A stretch of 64,000 nucleotides of DNA, from NCBI RefSeq assembly GCF_009695585.1, contig NZ_VUNR01000002.1, positions 62,001 through 126,000 on the forward strand. Direction: 5' to 3'. Below the pieces are notes generated by a model. It saw only the letters and a program-made list of their open reading frames with translations. It made no database searches and was not told where the DNA came from. This DNA comes from Anaerovibrio slackiae. GTDB lineage: Bacteria > Bacillota > Negativicutes > Selenomonadales > Selenomonadaceae. Shown piece by piece: positions 45,144-54,072 of the stretch. The translations under genes were made by a program, and so were the position numbers. Each line of letters opens with the position of its first letter. Within the stretch, counting starts at the first letter, position 1.

Positions 45144-46817
45144 ATGCTGACTTTGGAACTGCACAAAAACAAAAGCACCCCTCTTTATATGCAGATTTAC
45201 AGCTACATAAAAAGCGAGGTGCTGGCACGCCGCCTGAAGGCCGGGACCAAACTACCCTCCAAACGGGCATTGGCAGCCCAGCTGGGCATAAGCACCATCA
45301 CCATTGAAGGCGCCTATGGTCAGCTGATGGCGGAAGGATATATCTATGCGAAGGCAAAATCCGGCTACTATATCTCCCCTTTGGAAAGCATTCAGCAGGC
45401 AGATGATAGTGCCGCAGATTTTTTCCAGCACAATACACTGGGGGATGCCCAGCTTTTTAGCGGCCCGGAAAAAATCAGCTACGAATCGGGATACACCGAC
45501 AATATGCCTGGCGCATCTGGCACCGTTAATATGGCAGGTTTATCCAATAGCCCCAGCACATCAGGCATATTTGTGCCATCCAGCCTGCAAAGCACAAATA
45601 CCGCGTTATCCCACGCATCATCCGAAATATCATCAAGGCCATCAATAACCTCAACATCAATGCCCTCATCATCAACAATATCATCTAAGGGCAGAATGAG
45701 CCATGAGCGCACTGCCCAGACTTCATGTGCAACAATTGACCTTTCCTCCAACAACATCCTGCCGGAAAGCTTCCCTTTCAGCATCTGGACAAAGCTGATG
45801 CGCCATACTATGTCAGAAAACCAGGCACTGCTGCTAACCAAATCCCCCACAGCAGGCATCTACAGCCTGCGCTGTGCTATAGCCGAGCACCTATTGCGAT
45901 TTCGCGGCATGCATATCCAGCCGGAGCAGATTATTATCGGTGCCGGTACAGAGTATCTCTACGAACTGATTATCAAGCTTATCGGCAGGGACAAAATCTA
46001 CTGCGTGGAAGACCCTGGCTACCACAAGCTGCAAAGAATATACACGGACAACGGGGCATGCTGCTTTTCCCTGCCTATTGACCAGCAGGGCATGTCAGTT
46101 ACCGCCCTGAACGCCGTCCGCTGCGATGTTATCCACATCAGCCCTTCCCACCACTTCCCTACGGGGATTATCACCCCGGTCAGCCGCCGCTACGAGCTTT
46201 TGGGCTGGGCAACTTCCGGCCAGCGATACATTATTGAAGATGACTACGACACGGAATTTAGGCTGGTAGGAAAGCCTATCCCTTCCCTGTTCAGCATGGA
46301 TATGAGCAGCAAGGTAATCTACATGAATACCTTTTCCAAAAGCCTCACATCCACCATCCGCATCAGCTATATGGTGCTGCCTATGCCGCTCATGGAGGAG
46401 TTCAACCGCCGCCTGGGCTATCTCAGCTGCACCGTCTCCACCTTCGAGCAGTACACCCTGGCTGAGTTTATCAATCAGGGCTACTTCGAGCGACACATCA
46501 ACCGCATGAGAAACAACTACAAAAAGCTGCGCCAGCTGCTCCTGAAGGAGCTCCTCACCCATCCTGAACATGATAAAATCCAAATCCTGCAACAGGCATC
46601 AGGGCTCTACTTCCTGCTCAAAATCAACACCACCCTATCCGACAGGGACCTGCGCTCCCGGCTGCAGCAAAACGGCGTCCACCTGCAATCCCTGCAGCAC
46701 TACTACCAGAACCGCCAGGCAGCACCGGAGCACACCTTTGTGGTCAACTACTCATCCCTGACGGAAAAGGACATCCCCAGGGCAGTAGCTGCCCTCTTTG
46801 AAAGCCTGACCATATAA
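45144..46817 (+). CDS. MocR/PdxR-type regulator (GntR helix-turn-helix fused to aminotransferase fold)
   Basis: This 557-residue protein has a GntR winged-helix domain (LYMQIYSYIKSEVLARRLKAG and LAAQLGISTITIEGAYGQL, in parts within 1-75). A long Ser/Thr-rich linker (about 120-190, SSTISSKG-like runs) follows, then a class I aminotransferase-like domain with IIEDDYDTEFR and the PLP lysine in TFSKSLTST. MocR proteins sense PLP; PdxR controls B6 supply. The usual length is about 470, so the linker is some 80 residues longer than normal. It lies downstream of the S component gene and probably controls it. Confidence 0.92.
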   Translation: MLTLELHKNKSTPLYMQIYSYIKSEVLARRLKAGTKLPSKRALAAQLGISTITIEGAYGQLMAEGYIYAKAKSGYYISPLESIQQADDSAADFFQHNTLGDAQLFSGPEKISYESGYTDNMPGASGTVNMAGLSNSPSTSGIFVPSSLQSTNTALSHASSEISSRPSITSTSMPSSSTISSKGRMSHERTAQTSCATIDLSSNNILPESFPFSIWTKLMRHTMSENQALLLTKSPTAGIYSLRCAIAEHLLRFRGMHIQPEQIIIGAGTEYLYELIIKLIGRDKIYCVEDPGYHKLQRIYTDNGACCFSLPIDQQGMSVTALNAVRCDVIHISPSHHFPTGIITPVSRRYELLGWATSGQRYIIEDDYDTEFRLVGKPIPSLFSMDMSSKVIYMNTFSKSLTSTIRISYMVLPMPLMEEFNRRLGYLSCTVSTFEQYTLAEFINQGYFERHINRMRNNYKKLRQLLLKELLTHPEHDKIQILQQASGLYFLLKINTTLSDRDLRSRLQQNGVHLQSLQHYYQNRQAAPEHTFVVNYSSLTEKDIPRAVAALFESLTI

Positions 46818-46829
46818 ATAGCATGCATA

Positions 46830-47279
46830 TCAGCCATTCTTCAAAATCCCTTGGCACCCCCGCAGTACATCCACATAAGTTGCCTCAAAATCTCCCGTGT
46901 ACCACGGGTCAGCCACCTCGCCTTCCGGCTCCCCGGCATAGGATAGCAGCAGCCGCACCTTGCCCAAGGTATCATCACCAATAATCCGCCTGATGCCCCA
47001 GAGGTTTTCCCTGTCCATAGCCACTATCAGGTCATAATACTGATAGTCCTGCATTGTCATCTGAACAGCCCGCCTCTTTGCAAAAGGCACCCCCTTCTCC
47101 CGAAGCTTCTCCTTGGTGCCGTAGTGGGTATCATGCCCGATTTCCTCCCTGCTGGTAGCAGCCGAGGCAATCTCAAACTCATCTTCCCACCCTGCCTGCT
47201 TCACCAGATGTTTCATAACAAACTCAGCCATTGTTGACCTGCATATATTGCCGTGGCAAATAAAAAGCACTTTCTTCAT
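46830..47279 (-). CDS. Low-molecular-weight protein-tyrosine phosphatase
   Basis: The 149-residue enzyme has the P-loop CHGNICRS with nucleophile C8 and R14, and the general acid in VADPWYTGDF. Such enzymes reverse tyrosine phosphorylation, often of exopolysaccharide kinases, but none is adjacent. It is convergent with the PdxR-like gene, 12 bp apart, and is the last gene before the mobile element. Confidence 0.95.
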   Translation of the reverse strand: MKKVLFICHGNICRSTMAEFVMKHLVKQAGWEDEFEIASAATSREEIGHDTHYGTKEKLREKGVPFAKRRAVQMTMQDYQYYDLIVAMDRENLWGIRRIIGDDTLGKVRLLLSYAGEPEGEVADPWYTGDFEATYVDVLRGCQGILKNG

Positions 47280-47384
47280 TTCCTCTAACCCCTCATAAAC
47301 CCTTGATATACAAGACTTCTCAGCATTTTCTCATTTTTAATTAATCGGCATAAAACTGCATAAATTCGCATATCTTTGATGGCA

Positions 47385-47436
47385 AAAGTTGTAAAAAAGT
47401 TGTAAAAACGGCGCAAAAATCACGAATTACAACTTT
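47385..47436. repeat. Repeats next to the integrase end (candidate arm-type or attachment region)
   Basis: AAAGTTGTAA occurs at 47385-47394 and 47396-47405 (11-bp step) and inverted at 47427-47436, where it overlaps the integrase stop. Three copies of one 10-mer at the integrase end of an element suggest integrase arm sites close to the left attachment site. No tRNA gene or matching right-end repeat is visible in the window. Confidence 0.5.
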
Positions 47437-48629
47437 AATCCATTCACTTTTTTTAGTTCCTTCTCAGCCATCTCAAAGCTGGTATGAGTATAAGTATTAA
47501 GTGTGACACTTATATCAGAGTGCCCCATCAAATATTGTAACGTTTTGGGATTCATACCAGAATGCGCCATATTACTGCAATAAGTATGTCTGCACACATG
47601 AGGCGTAATCTTAGGCAGCTGCACCTTGTAGATTGAATTATATTTCTGACAAATATGCTTAAAGTAGTGCTCCCAATGCAACGCTACCATGGGCATACCA
47701 TTCTTGTCCAAAAATAAAAAGCCAACCTTGCCACCAATCATCGGCTCAACATCTGGTGCCTTACGATTTGCAATAATGCGCTTAAAAGCAGCACTTACAT
47801 CGCTGGTGATAGGAATAACCCTGTTACCAGCTTCAGTCTTAGTAGCTTCTATGACATATTCCATGTTCCTCTTGCGCTGAAGCTGATGATCCACTGTTAT
47901 TTTATTATCCTTGAGATTTACATCATTGAGTGTCAAACCAACAAACTCAGATATTCTCAGCCCTGTATGAAACAGAATATAAATAGCATCATAATATCTT
48001 GAAAAGTGTTTGTCATTAGCAATAAACTCCAAAAACTTTCGCTGCTCATTACGAGAAAGAGCTTTTCTTCTGACGCTGTCATTCACAACCACTGTGACCA
48101 GCTCAAAATTAAAAGGATTTTTTACTAATAAATCGTCTGCAACAGCCATTTCAAAAGCAGGTCTGACTACACCCCTGATGCTATGAATAGAACTATAGCC
48201 TCGCCCATCTTGCTTTTGCATCTTGATAAGCCAACGCTTAGCATCAGATTGCTTAACCTTGCCTATCAGCATACGCCCAAAGGCTTCCTTCTTCAAAATA
48301 TTAATCACAAAATTATAGTTAGCCTGAGTATTATGACGTACACCCACCTTTTGTTGAAGATAAAGCTCCACTAATTCCAATACTGTAGTTCTACTGTCAT
48401 ATCCGACAATACCATTTTCAATATCGTGGACGATTTGCTTTTCAAGTTCTCGTAAAGAATACTCAGAATCTTTCCCAGCCGGAGGAATATCATAAGGCTC
48501 AAGCTTCCAACTGTATACGAAATGCACCTCTCCCTTCACATTCTGATACTTAAAGAAATACCTGCCATCCGGTCTTTGTCCCTCGCCTTTGCGAAGAACT
48601 CTTTTCTTTTTATCTCTCCTCGTTGCCAT
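47427..48629 (-). CDS. Tyrosine recombinase (Tn916-family integrase)
   Basis: The 400-residue protein starts at ATG 48629 behind GGAGGAG. The N-terminus is an AP2-like and SAM-like DNA-binding region; the catalytic domain has HTGLRISEF (first Arg), HVCRHTYC (H344, R347), GHSDISVTL (H370) and Y380 in TYTH. It would integrate and excise the element. Excisionase lies directly upstream, as in Tn916-type elements. Confidence 0.96.
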   Translation of the reverse strand: MATRRDKKKRVLRKGEGQRPDGRYFFKYQNVKGEVHFVYSWKLEPYDIPPAGKDSEYSLRELEKQIVHDIENGIVGYDSRTTVLELVELYLQQKVGVRHNTQANYNFVINILKKEAFGRMLIGKVKQSDAKRWLIKMQKQDGRGYSSIHSIRGVVRPAFEMAVADDLLVKNPFNFELVTVVVNDSVRRKALSRNEQRKFLEFIANDKHFSRYYDAIYILFHTGLRISEFVGLTLNDVNLKDNKITVDHQLQRKRNMEYVIEATKTEAGNRVIPITSDVSAAFKRIIANRKAPDVEPMIGGKVGFLFLDKNGMPMVALHWEHYFKHICQKYNSIYKVQLPKITPHVCRHTYCSNMAHSGMNPKTLQYLMGHSDISVTLNTYTHTSFEMAEKELKKVNGLKL

Positions 48630-48699
48630 TTTAACCGCTCCTCCATACAAGAAGAGCCTCCGCATACCTTTATTGTAGCACGCGGAGGCAAAAAAATCA

Positions 48700-48900
48700 T
48701 CAAACCGCTAACGTTTTGTCCAGAAATTTTTCCATTTTTTCGCGTTTCACAAGCCGCTTAGTGCCAGCCATTAATAGAATATCTGCTCCTTCTTGCGAAT
48801 TCAACAGATGAACCAAACGTTTGATGCCAATATTAAAATATGACGCTGCCTCGTTAATTGTCAGGCAATACTTATTTTCTGGGGAAATTGTAACCTTCAT
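48700..48900 (-). CDS. Excisionase (Tn916 Xis-like)
   Basis: The 66-residue winged-helix protein reads LTINEAASYFNIGIKRLVHLL and ends with a basic strand and helix. Xis proteins bind the attachment arms and direct the integrase to excision. It lies 71 bp from the integrase gene on the same strand. Confidence 0.9.
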   Translation of the reverse strand: MKVTISPENKYCLTINEAASYFNIGIKRLVHLLNSQEGADILLMAGTKRLVKREKMEKFLDKTLAV

Positions 48901-48932
48901 ATCTCCACCTCAATAACCAGAACATATCTGCA

Positions 48933-49271
48933 CTACATTAACGGAGGATAGTTTTGATAATTATTATCAATAGTAATTGTATGAGGCTCTGGCTCCTTAT
49001 ATATCGCATCGACCGGTAAATTCAGCATCAGCTCCAGAGAGATTTTCTCGCCCTGTTCCCGACTAAAATGGCGATACACCAATTCTCCACCATACATCCG
49101 GACAGCTAAGCTCCTTGCTTCTTCCTCCGTCGAACATTCAGCCGCACGGGCATGTGACAATGTGCGCATAGCATGTAAAAATACCGCTTCGTTAAATGTT
49201 ACAGCACAGCCGTCGCTACCCCAGACTGCAAAAAATCTTCCCTTAAACGGAACAAAAGCTACATTGTTCAT
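48933..49271 (-). CDS. Unrecognised 112-residue mobile-element protein
   Basis: I do not recognise this protein. It begins MNNVAFVPFKGRFFAVWGSDG, is mixed alpha/beta and ends in a Pro/Asn-rich tail (YQNYPPLM). Its start overlaps the stop of the ATPase gene by four bases, so the two are coupled and likely act together, for example as an accessory factor in element replication. No catalytic motif was found. Confidence 0.6.
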   Translation of the reverse strand: MNNVAFVPFKGRFFAVWGSDGCAVTFNEAVFLHAMRTLSHARAAECSTEEEARSLAVRMYGGELVYRHFSREQGEKISLELMLNLPVDAIYKEPEPHTITIDNNYQNYPPLM

Positions 49272-51208
49272 AATACTTCTTTCCTTTCTACCATATCAAA
49301 TGCTTGTTTGTAAAATAATGCCAGCATCCGCGGCCTCCCTGGGATTTTGCTAGATGCTTTTTTGAGCGCAGAATTGGCATCGCACTTCGTTAAACTCGCC
49401 TCCTTTAGTTTTCGCGACACCTCATCCACATCAATCGGCAAGCTAGAATTTTTTCCATAAAATGCCTGCTGGATTTTCCCATAAATGACATCTTTTTTCA
49501 ACATGCACAGCTGTTCGTCCATATAACCATCAAAATAATCGAGGCTCTTGACATACTGCTCAATATTACTTGCAATTTTTATATCGCCTGTACCAATAAG
49601 GTTGAAAAATTCTGCCAAATAGCGAATATACGGTTCATCATCTTGTGCTTCATTGCTCTGACGATAGCAAATATCGAACAAAATTTTCTCATTTACGGTA
49701 CTCCAATTTTCTGCGAACGAATTATCTAAATGCAAAACATTTTGAAAGGCCACAAACGCAAGTTTCGATGTCAGAACTAGATGAATACAGGTATCCCGCA
49801 TTCGTGGCTCCTTTATGTCTGCAAATGCCTCACGCAAAATGGGAAATTGCCTTGCGATTTCAAGAACAACAATTCTGTAATTTTTCTCTAAAAAGTAAAC
49901 GTATGCGCTTATCAATACTTGCATCAAATCTGGTTTTTCTTGATATTGGCGCAATTTTCCACCATCCACTCGAGTTCGCAATTTTATCAATAGATACCGC
50001 AATTCTGACGATTTCAGCTGCCCTGTCAAGCGAGTCTCACCTGTGAATACACATCCTCCTCGTATTTTGTATTGTTTGATATTATTATTCCCGCCATATT
50101 TCGTCCTTGGCGTTTTATCGGAGTAGCCACGAATCAGGCCGCGCATAAGTTTCATTTTTTGTAAAACTTCTGCTCTTGTTCCTTCCAGATTGAAGTCATC
50201 AATCACCAGTACATCATCAAGGCATTGCTCGGTCATCACATTCATGGAAGCCTCGGTACTCCTGACCGAAAATAATCGTTTTGAATCTGGCACGAATGGC
50301 GAAAAAACCACTCGCGACAACGCCGACTTCATCATCCCCGACTCCCCCACCAGCATCAGGCAACTCGCCAATGGATACCCTGCATCTGTAAACAGTTGGT
50401 CTGTGTATGCAGCAAGGCTGTATAACAAAAGTGGACGAATAACCTCCTGTGGTGCGACTTCTAAAATTCCCAAGCCCTGCTGCAATCTTTCGGCATCAAT
50501 ATGCGCTGACAAACATTTCGGTGAACAGCAGTCCTCGCGCCCTCCATGATAAAAATACCGCCCGCCATCCGCAAGTTTTGGTCCCCACCCCCAAGTTTCC
50601 ACAACTATGCTAGACGGCAAATTTCCAAACGATTGTTTTAGTAAAATTGCCAGCAACCCTTTGAAGCGCTCTTTGATATTTCCCACTTTTTCGCCAATAA
50701 ACTGCATAAAAGGTGCCTTGCGTTCTATTATTGACTGCAAATTCACCCATTCCTCGAGGCGAACTTCCAATAAAATTTCCCTGCCTAAATCATTGCGAAC
50801 TTTGGTTGTTATTTCTTCAAATTCCTCCTCCTCAGTATTTTTTAGCATTTTTGTTCTTCTTAATAGCGTGATTTTAAAATCCGTTATACGAACATATTCT
50901 CCATTATTTAGTAGAACGTAATATCCATCATCACCCTCATAGTAATCGCGTTCGATGTGCTTATACCGTACTGGTAAATCATCCACATGTTCTACAGGCC
51001 CAAAATAATGCGGCTGAGCAAAATAGCTGTTTGGAACTTTCTCCAACAGGAATGGTCTGACAGGCACCTGCTGCCTCTCTGCTTTTTTTACCTCAGCACT
51101 ATCACCGTAAAAAATTACAGGGTAACGCAATGTTGGTGGCTCTGCCGCCTCTCGTTTGACAACTCTTGCCGTGAAAACTGCCTGCTCGGCGTTCTCCATT
51201 TTTGTCAT
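49268..51208 (-). CDS. Large P-loop ATPase of the mobile element (DUF927-like, helicase-like)
   Basis: This 646-residue protein has a P-loop-like MLVGESGMMKSALS (G288 to S298, lysine K294), a Walker B VLVIDDF (333-339) and a CCSPKC cluster (227-232). The layout recalls DUF927 and phage-type primase-helicase C-terminal ATPases that act at element origins. The loop has Met-Met before KS instead of the usual Gly/Thr-Gly, which is unusual. SD AAGGAG precedes the ATG. I place it as a probable replication ATPase; the exact family is uncertain. Confidence 0.6.
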   Translation of the reverse strand: MTKMENAEQAVFTARVVKREAAEPPTLRYPVIFYGDSAEVKKAERQQVPVRPFLLEKVPNSYFAQPHYFGPVEHVDDLPVRYKHIERDYYEGDDGYYVLLNNGEYVRITDFKITLLRRTKMLKNTEEEEFEEITTKVRNDLGREILLEVRLEEWVNLQSIIERKAPFMQFIGEKVGNIKERFKGLLAILLKQSFGNLPSSIVVETWGWGPKLADGGRYFYHGGREDCCSPKCLSAHIDAERLQQGLGILEVAPQEVIRPLLLYSLAAYTDQLFTDAGYPLASCLMLVGESGMMKSALSRVVFSPFVPDSKRLFSVRSTEASMNVMTEQCLDDVLVIDDFNLEGTRAEVLQKMKLMRGLIRGYSDKTPRTKYGGNNNIKQYKIRGGCVFTGETRLTGQLKSSELRYLLIKLRTRVDGGKLRQYQEKPDLMQVLISAYVYFLEKNYRIVVLEIARQFPILREAFADIKEPRMRDTCIHLVLTSKLAFVAFQNVLHLDNSFAENWSTVNEKILFDICYRQSNEAQDDEPYIRYLAEFFNLIGTGDIKIASNIEQYVKSLDYFDGYMDEQLCMLKKDVIYGKIQQAFYGKNSSLPIDVDEVSRKLKEASLTKCDANSALKKASSKIPGRPRMLALFYKQAFDMVERKEVL

Positions 51209-51423
51209 GTCAATTCTCCTTCTTTCATTTCATACGTATTGACAGCCCTTATATTCACCTCCATTTCCCTAGCTGCAATTATATAGTACCAAAATCTCCC
51301 ACTTCTACAGAGTCCCCCAAAAAACGCAATTCATAACAAAATCGCACTGTGCCACAATTACAAGGGGAAAAAATTGCAAAAAAAATTTTTAGGGGATAAA
51401 ATTAAGAAAAAGGAGGAATTTCC

Positions 51424-53226
51424 ATGCATACAAATACACAGCTACACAAAGAATTAGCTAATTTTTTAAATGACAACGCTGACCATCCAAATTTAGTTGC
51501 TGCCTTCTGGATAAACCATTTGAATTTCACGCACTTTTTAAACAGCACAAAAGGCTGGGCATCACTTTCCAATTTTGATTTTTCAGAATCTAGCATCAAA
51601 AAAATACGCAACAAAGTATATGAAATATATTCTCCCCAGATTAATGAAAATTTTGCTACCTATGACATTATTGAGTTTGTGGGCAAACATCATAACAATT
51701 TAAATGACAGTATTAGCCATATAACCAATACATGCATGAAGGAAAAACTAACAACATTGCTAAACGATGTAAATGAAATTACTCAAAAACTTTCTGCATT
51801 TATCAAAAAATATTCTCCTCACATCAATGAGTTGGAATTTAAACGAAAAATTTTTTTACGCGAAAAGCTCACTGCCATCACAGAGCTATTGGCACAATAT
51901 AGAAACCATACTGAATTTATACAGAATAAATATTTGTATACTGGCATGAAATCTGATTGGAAGACGATTAATGAAAGTATAGACAATCTTAGTCGATATA
52001 TAACTGAAATAAGACAACATTTACATTCATGCAGTTTATTAAACCGTACAGAAAATGGTAATCAGCAGCAAATATTAAACGAGCTTATTTTCATGCTCCG
52101 ATTTGGAAATGCTGGTCAACACAATCTTGAAATTGTATATATATTTCTCTTTGAACAAAAACCTGAATCAATAGCTGGAACAATAGAACTATATGAAGCA
52201 TATTTCACCTACATCTATGAACTATTAAAGCAACATTATCCAGATATTGATGACATTCTATTCTACAAGCCAGATGTTGCTATTGATGAATTATGTAAAC
52301 CATACGTTATCTGTAATGATGCTTACAAAAGCAATAATCGCTTGAATTTTTTCATGCTACTGAAGCTAATAAAACAATACAAGTTCTATCTAAAAGTGAG
52401 CAATACCGTCATCACCTCTGCAGAAGCTCTTTTCCTTGAAAGGCTGGAAGAAGTGCTTCGCCTAACTAAAATGCCATATATAGAATACATTCCCGTATTT
52501 TCAAATCTTCAAAGCTATATCATGTCAAACTTTGGGATTAATAATAAAGAGCTTTCCAAAATACTATCTGTTACCGAAGGAACCATTAGCCGCAACAAAA
52601 ACAGCAATGAATTTTTGAAAAAACATCTCTGGTTCTGGGCCGCAGTCACAGGATATACCCTGGATTTTCTTGAGGGAAACTCCACACTTGAATATTATGG
52701 GAGAAACACAAATACGGATAGTAATCGTTATCTAAAAACAGTTGCAGCCATTACAGCAGCATCTGAAACCTTCCTGACAATGACTGACTACCTTGTATCT
52801 TTTAAGAATCAATTAAGCTCATCCGGCAACTCAAAAAAATACATTTTATCAGATAAATATCTTTCCATAATAGCTGCTCATTCCAAGGAACTTACAGACC
52901 TTATAAGAAAACAGCGAGAGAAAATAGATAACCTTCAAGAAAAATATCAGAACTACCTTGTCGAAGTACAACCTCTCAAGAACATAAACAGAACCCAAGC
53001 AAGTGACAAATCTGAGCCCGATGTGGCATCAACCCCCTTAAAAGCCTTAGAGGACTTCAACGAAATAGTTTCAATGCAATTCGCATTGTGTAAAGAAATT
53101 TTCTCATTGCCATACGACCATCAAAAATATGAATTATATAACGAATATCTCCAAAGCTTAAAAAATATTCAAAAAGCAATTTATAACTCAAAGCATCATC
53201 TCAACCAGCTACCTGATATGCAATAA
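51424..53226 (+). CDS. Unrecognised 600-residue helical protein with HTH segment
   Basis: I do not recognise this gene. It is strongly AT-rich, on the opposite strand to nearly all of the element, and has a very strong SD (AAGGAGG). The protein is mostly helical. Residues 371-395 (GINNKELSKILSVTEGTISR) look like a helix-turn-helix; the last 180 residues include a charged coiled coil. Its divergent promoter region is shared with the ATPase operon (51209-51423), so it may be a regulator, or cargo such as a defence gene. No enzymatic motif was seen. Confidence 0.65.
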   Translation: MHTNTQLHKELANFLNDNADHPNLVAAFWINHLNFTHFLNSTKGWASLSNFDFSESSIKKIRNKVYEIYSPQINENFATYDIIEFVGKHHNNLNDSISHITNTCMKEKLTTLLNDVNEITQKLSAFIKKYSPHINELEFKRKIFLREKLTAITELLAQYRNHTEFIQNKYLYTGMKSDWKTINESIDNLSRYITEIRQHLHSCSLLNRTENGNQQQILNELIFMLRFGNAGQHNLEIVYIFLFEQKPESIAGTIELYEAYFTYIYELLKQHYPDIDDILFYKPDVAIDELCKPYVICNDAYKSNNRLNFFMLLKLIKQYKFYLKVSNTVITSAEALFLERLEEVLRLTKMPYIEYIPVFSNLQSYIMSNFGINNKELSKILSVTEGTISRNKNSNEFLKKHLWFWAAVTGYTLDFLEGNSTLEYYGRNTNTDSNRYLKTVAAITAASETFLTMTDYLVSFKNQLSSSGNSKKYILSDKYLSIIAAHSKELTDLIRKQREKIDNLQEKYQNYLVEVQPLKNINRTQASDKSEPDVASTPLKALEDFNEIVSMQFALCKEIFSLPYDHQKYELYNEYLQSLKNIQKAIYNSKHHLNQLPDMQ

Positions 53227-53246
53227 ACTATACCCTACAATCAGCC

Positions 53247-53346
53247 TTGTCCGCGCTGTCCATGTTGTCCGCGTATATAAAATCCTTGTGTCCATGCACA
53301 TTCAAAGGTATTTTATGTAGCGGACAATGCGGACAACACGGACAAA
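53247..53346. repeat. 100-bp inverted 9-bp-repeat element, copy 1
   Basis: Left arm: three adjacent 9-mers, TTGTCCGCG, CTGTCCATG, TTGTCCGCG (53247-53273), then TATATAAAAT. A 26-nt loop (53284-53309) follows. Right arm: ATTTTATGTA, then GCGGACAAT, GCGGACAAC, ACGGACAAA (53320-53346). The arms are complementary over about 35 bp. It lies between two convergent genes and overlaps the U-tract of the ERF terminator. It may be an iteron-type protein-binding array or a structured DNA/RNA. Confidence 0.8.
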
Positions 53347-53374
53347 AAAAAGAACCTCCCAAAAAGAGAGGTTC
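53344..53374 (-). terminator. Terminator of the recombination operon
   Basis: The minus strand reads GAACCTCTC, a T-rich loop, GGGAGGTTC and then eight T, just after the ERF gene. Confidence 0.92.
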
Positions 53375-53385
53375 GATAAGCCTGT

Positions 53386-54072
53386 TCAGGCGCTGGCATA
53401 GTTCTTCTGACAGTCCATACATAAAGGTTTGCCAAATCTGCTCTCACTAAAAGATTTGACTTTCTCACTTATGCGCATACCGCAATCAAAACAGGCATAG
53501 GCTGTCCCCTTACGGGATGAAGGAGATTTTGCCTCATCTTCCACAGGCAGATTATTCCTGCCAGCTGAACCAGCCTGTCTTGCACCAGACATAGGATAAA
53601 CCTGGGCAGGAGCTGCTGTAAACTGGTCAGTCCTGCTATCTGCCTCCGGATCATCACCAGTGCTGATATTGAAAGCCATCATGTACGCATACTTTATGCT
53701 TGCAGTTTCCGCTTTCATGACAGCCTTGTCACCACCATCCTGACCATTGCCAAGCCCGATAATCTCAACCCATTCACCAGATTCCGTATCTATGAGGCGT
53801 ATCACCATCCGTACAGTTGCAAGATGTTCCTGATTGCCACGGGCATTGACTACATGCTCAAGGCTTACCAGCTCTGCCCTTGCCAGGGAACAGATTTTGT
53901 TCCTGCACAGGGAATCATTTACCTTCTCCAGCACATCAGCAGCTGTTGCATACTGATATTTGTGAAATTCATTGGTGCCGTTTTTGGCAATGTGGCTTAC
54001 ATCTTCCATGACCTTGACCAGCTTGCCACTGATTTTTTTGATAGAACGCTCCTGAATAGTTGCAGTTTCCAT
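53386..54072 (-). CDS. ERF-family single-strand annealing protein with zinc ribbon
   Basis: The 228-residue protein has the ERF core, VMEDVSHIAKNGTNEFHKYQYATAADVL (in parts, 22-50), then GQDGGDKAVMKAETASIKYAYMMAF. A C-terminal zinc ribbon follows, with C194, C197, C218 and C221. ERF proteins anneal complementary single strands during phage or element recombination. Its start overlaps the previous stop. A Cas4-like nuclease in the same operon could supply the resected ends. Confidence 0.93.
   Translation of the reverse strand: METATIQERSIKKISGKLVKVMEDVSHIAKNGTNEFHKYQYATAADVLEKVNDSLCRNKICSLARAELVSLEHVVNARGNQEHLATVRMVIRLIDTESGEWVEIIGLGNGQDGGDKAVMKAETASIKYAYMMAFNISTGDDPEADSRTDQFTAAPAQVYPMSGARQAGSAGRNNLPVEDEAKSPSSRKGTAYACFDCGMRISEKVKSFSESRFGKPLCMDCQKNYASA

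Noticed and set aside
47280-47427. A tRNA gene as the integration target
   Set aside because: No cloverleaf or tRNA 3' end could be found here; the site is intergenic.
53228-53422. A 64-codon minus-strand frame over the first 100-bp element
   Set aside because: It runs through the terminator and the repeat arms and has no SD; it is a by-product of the repeats.
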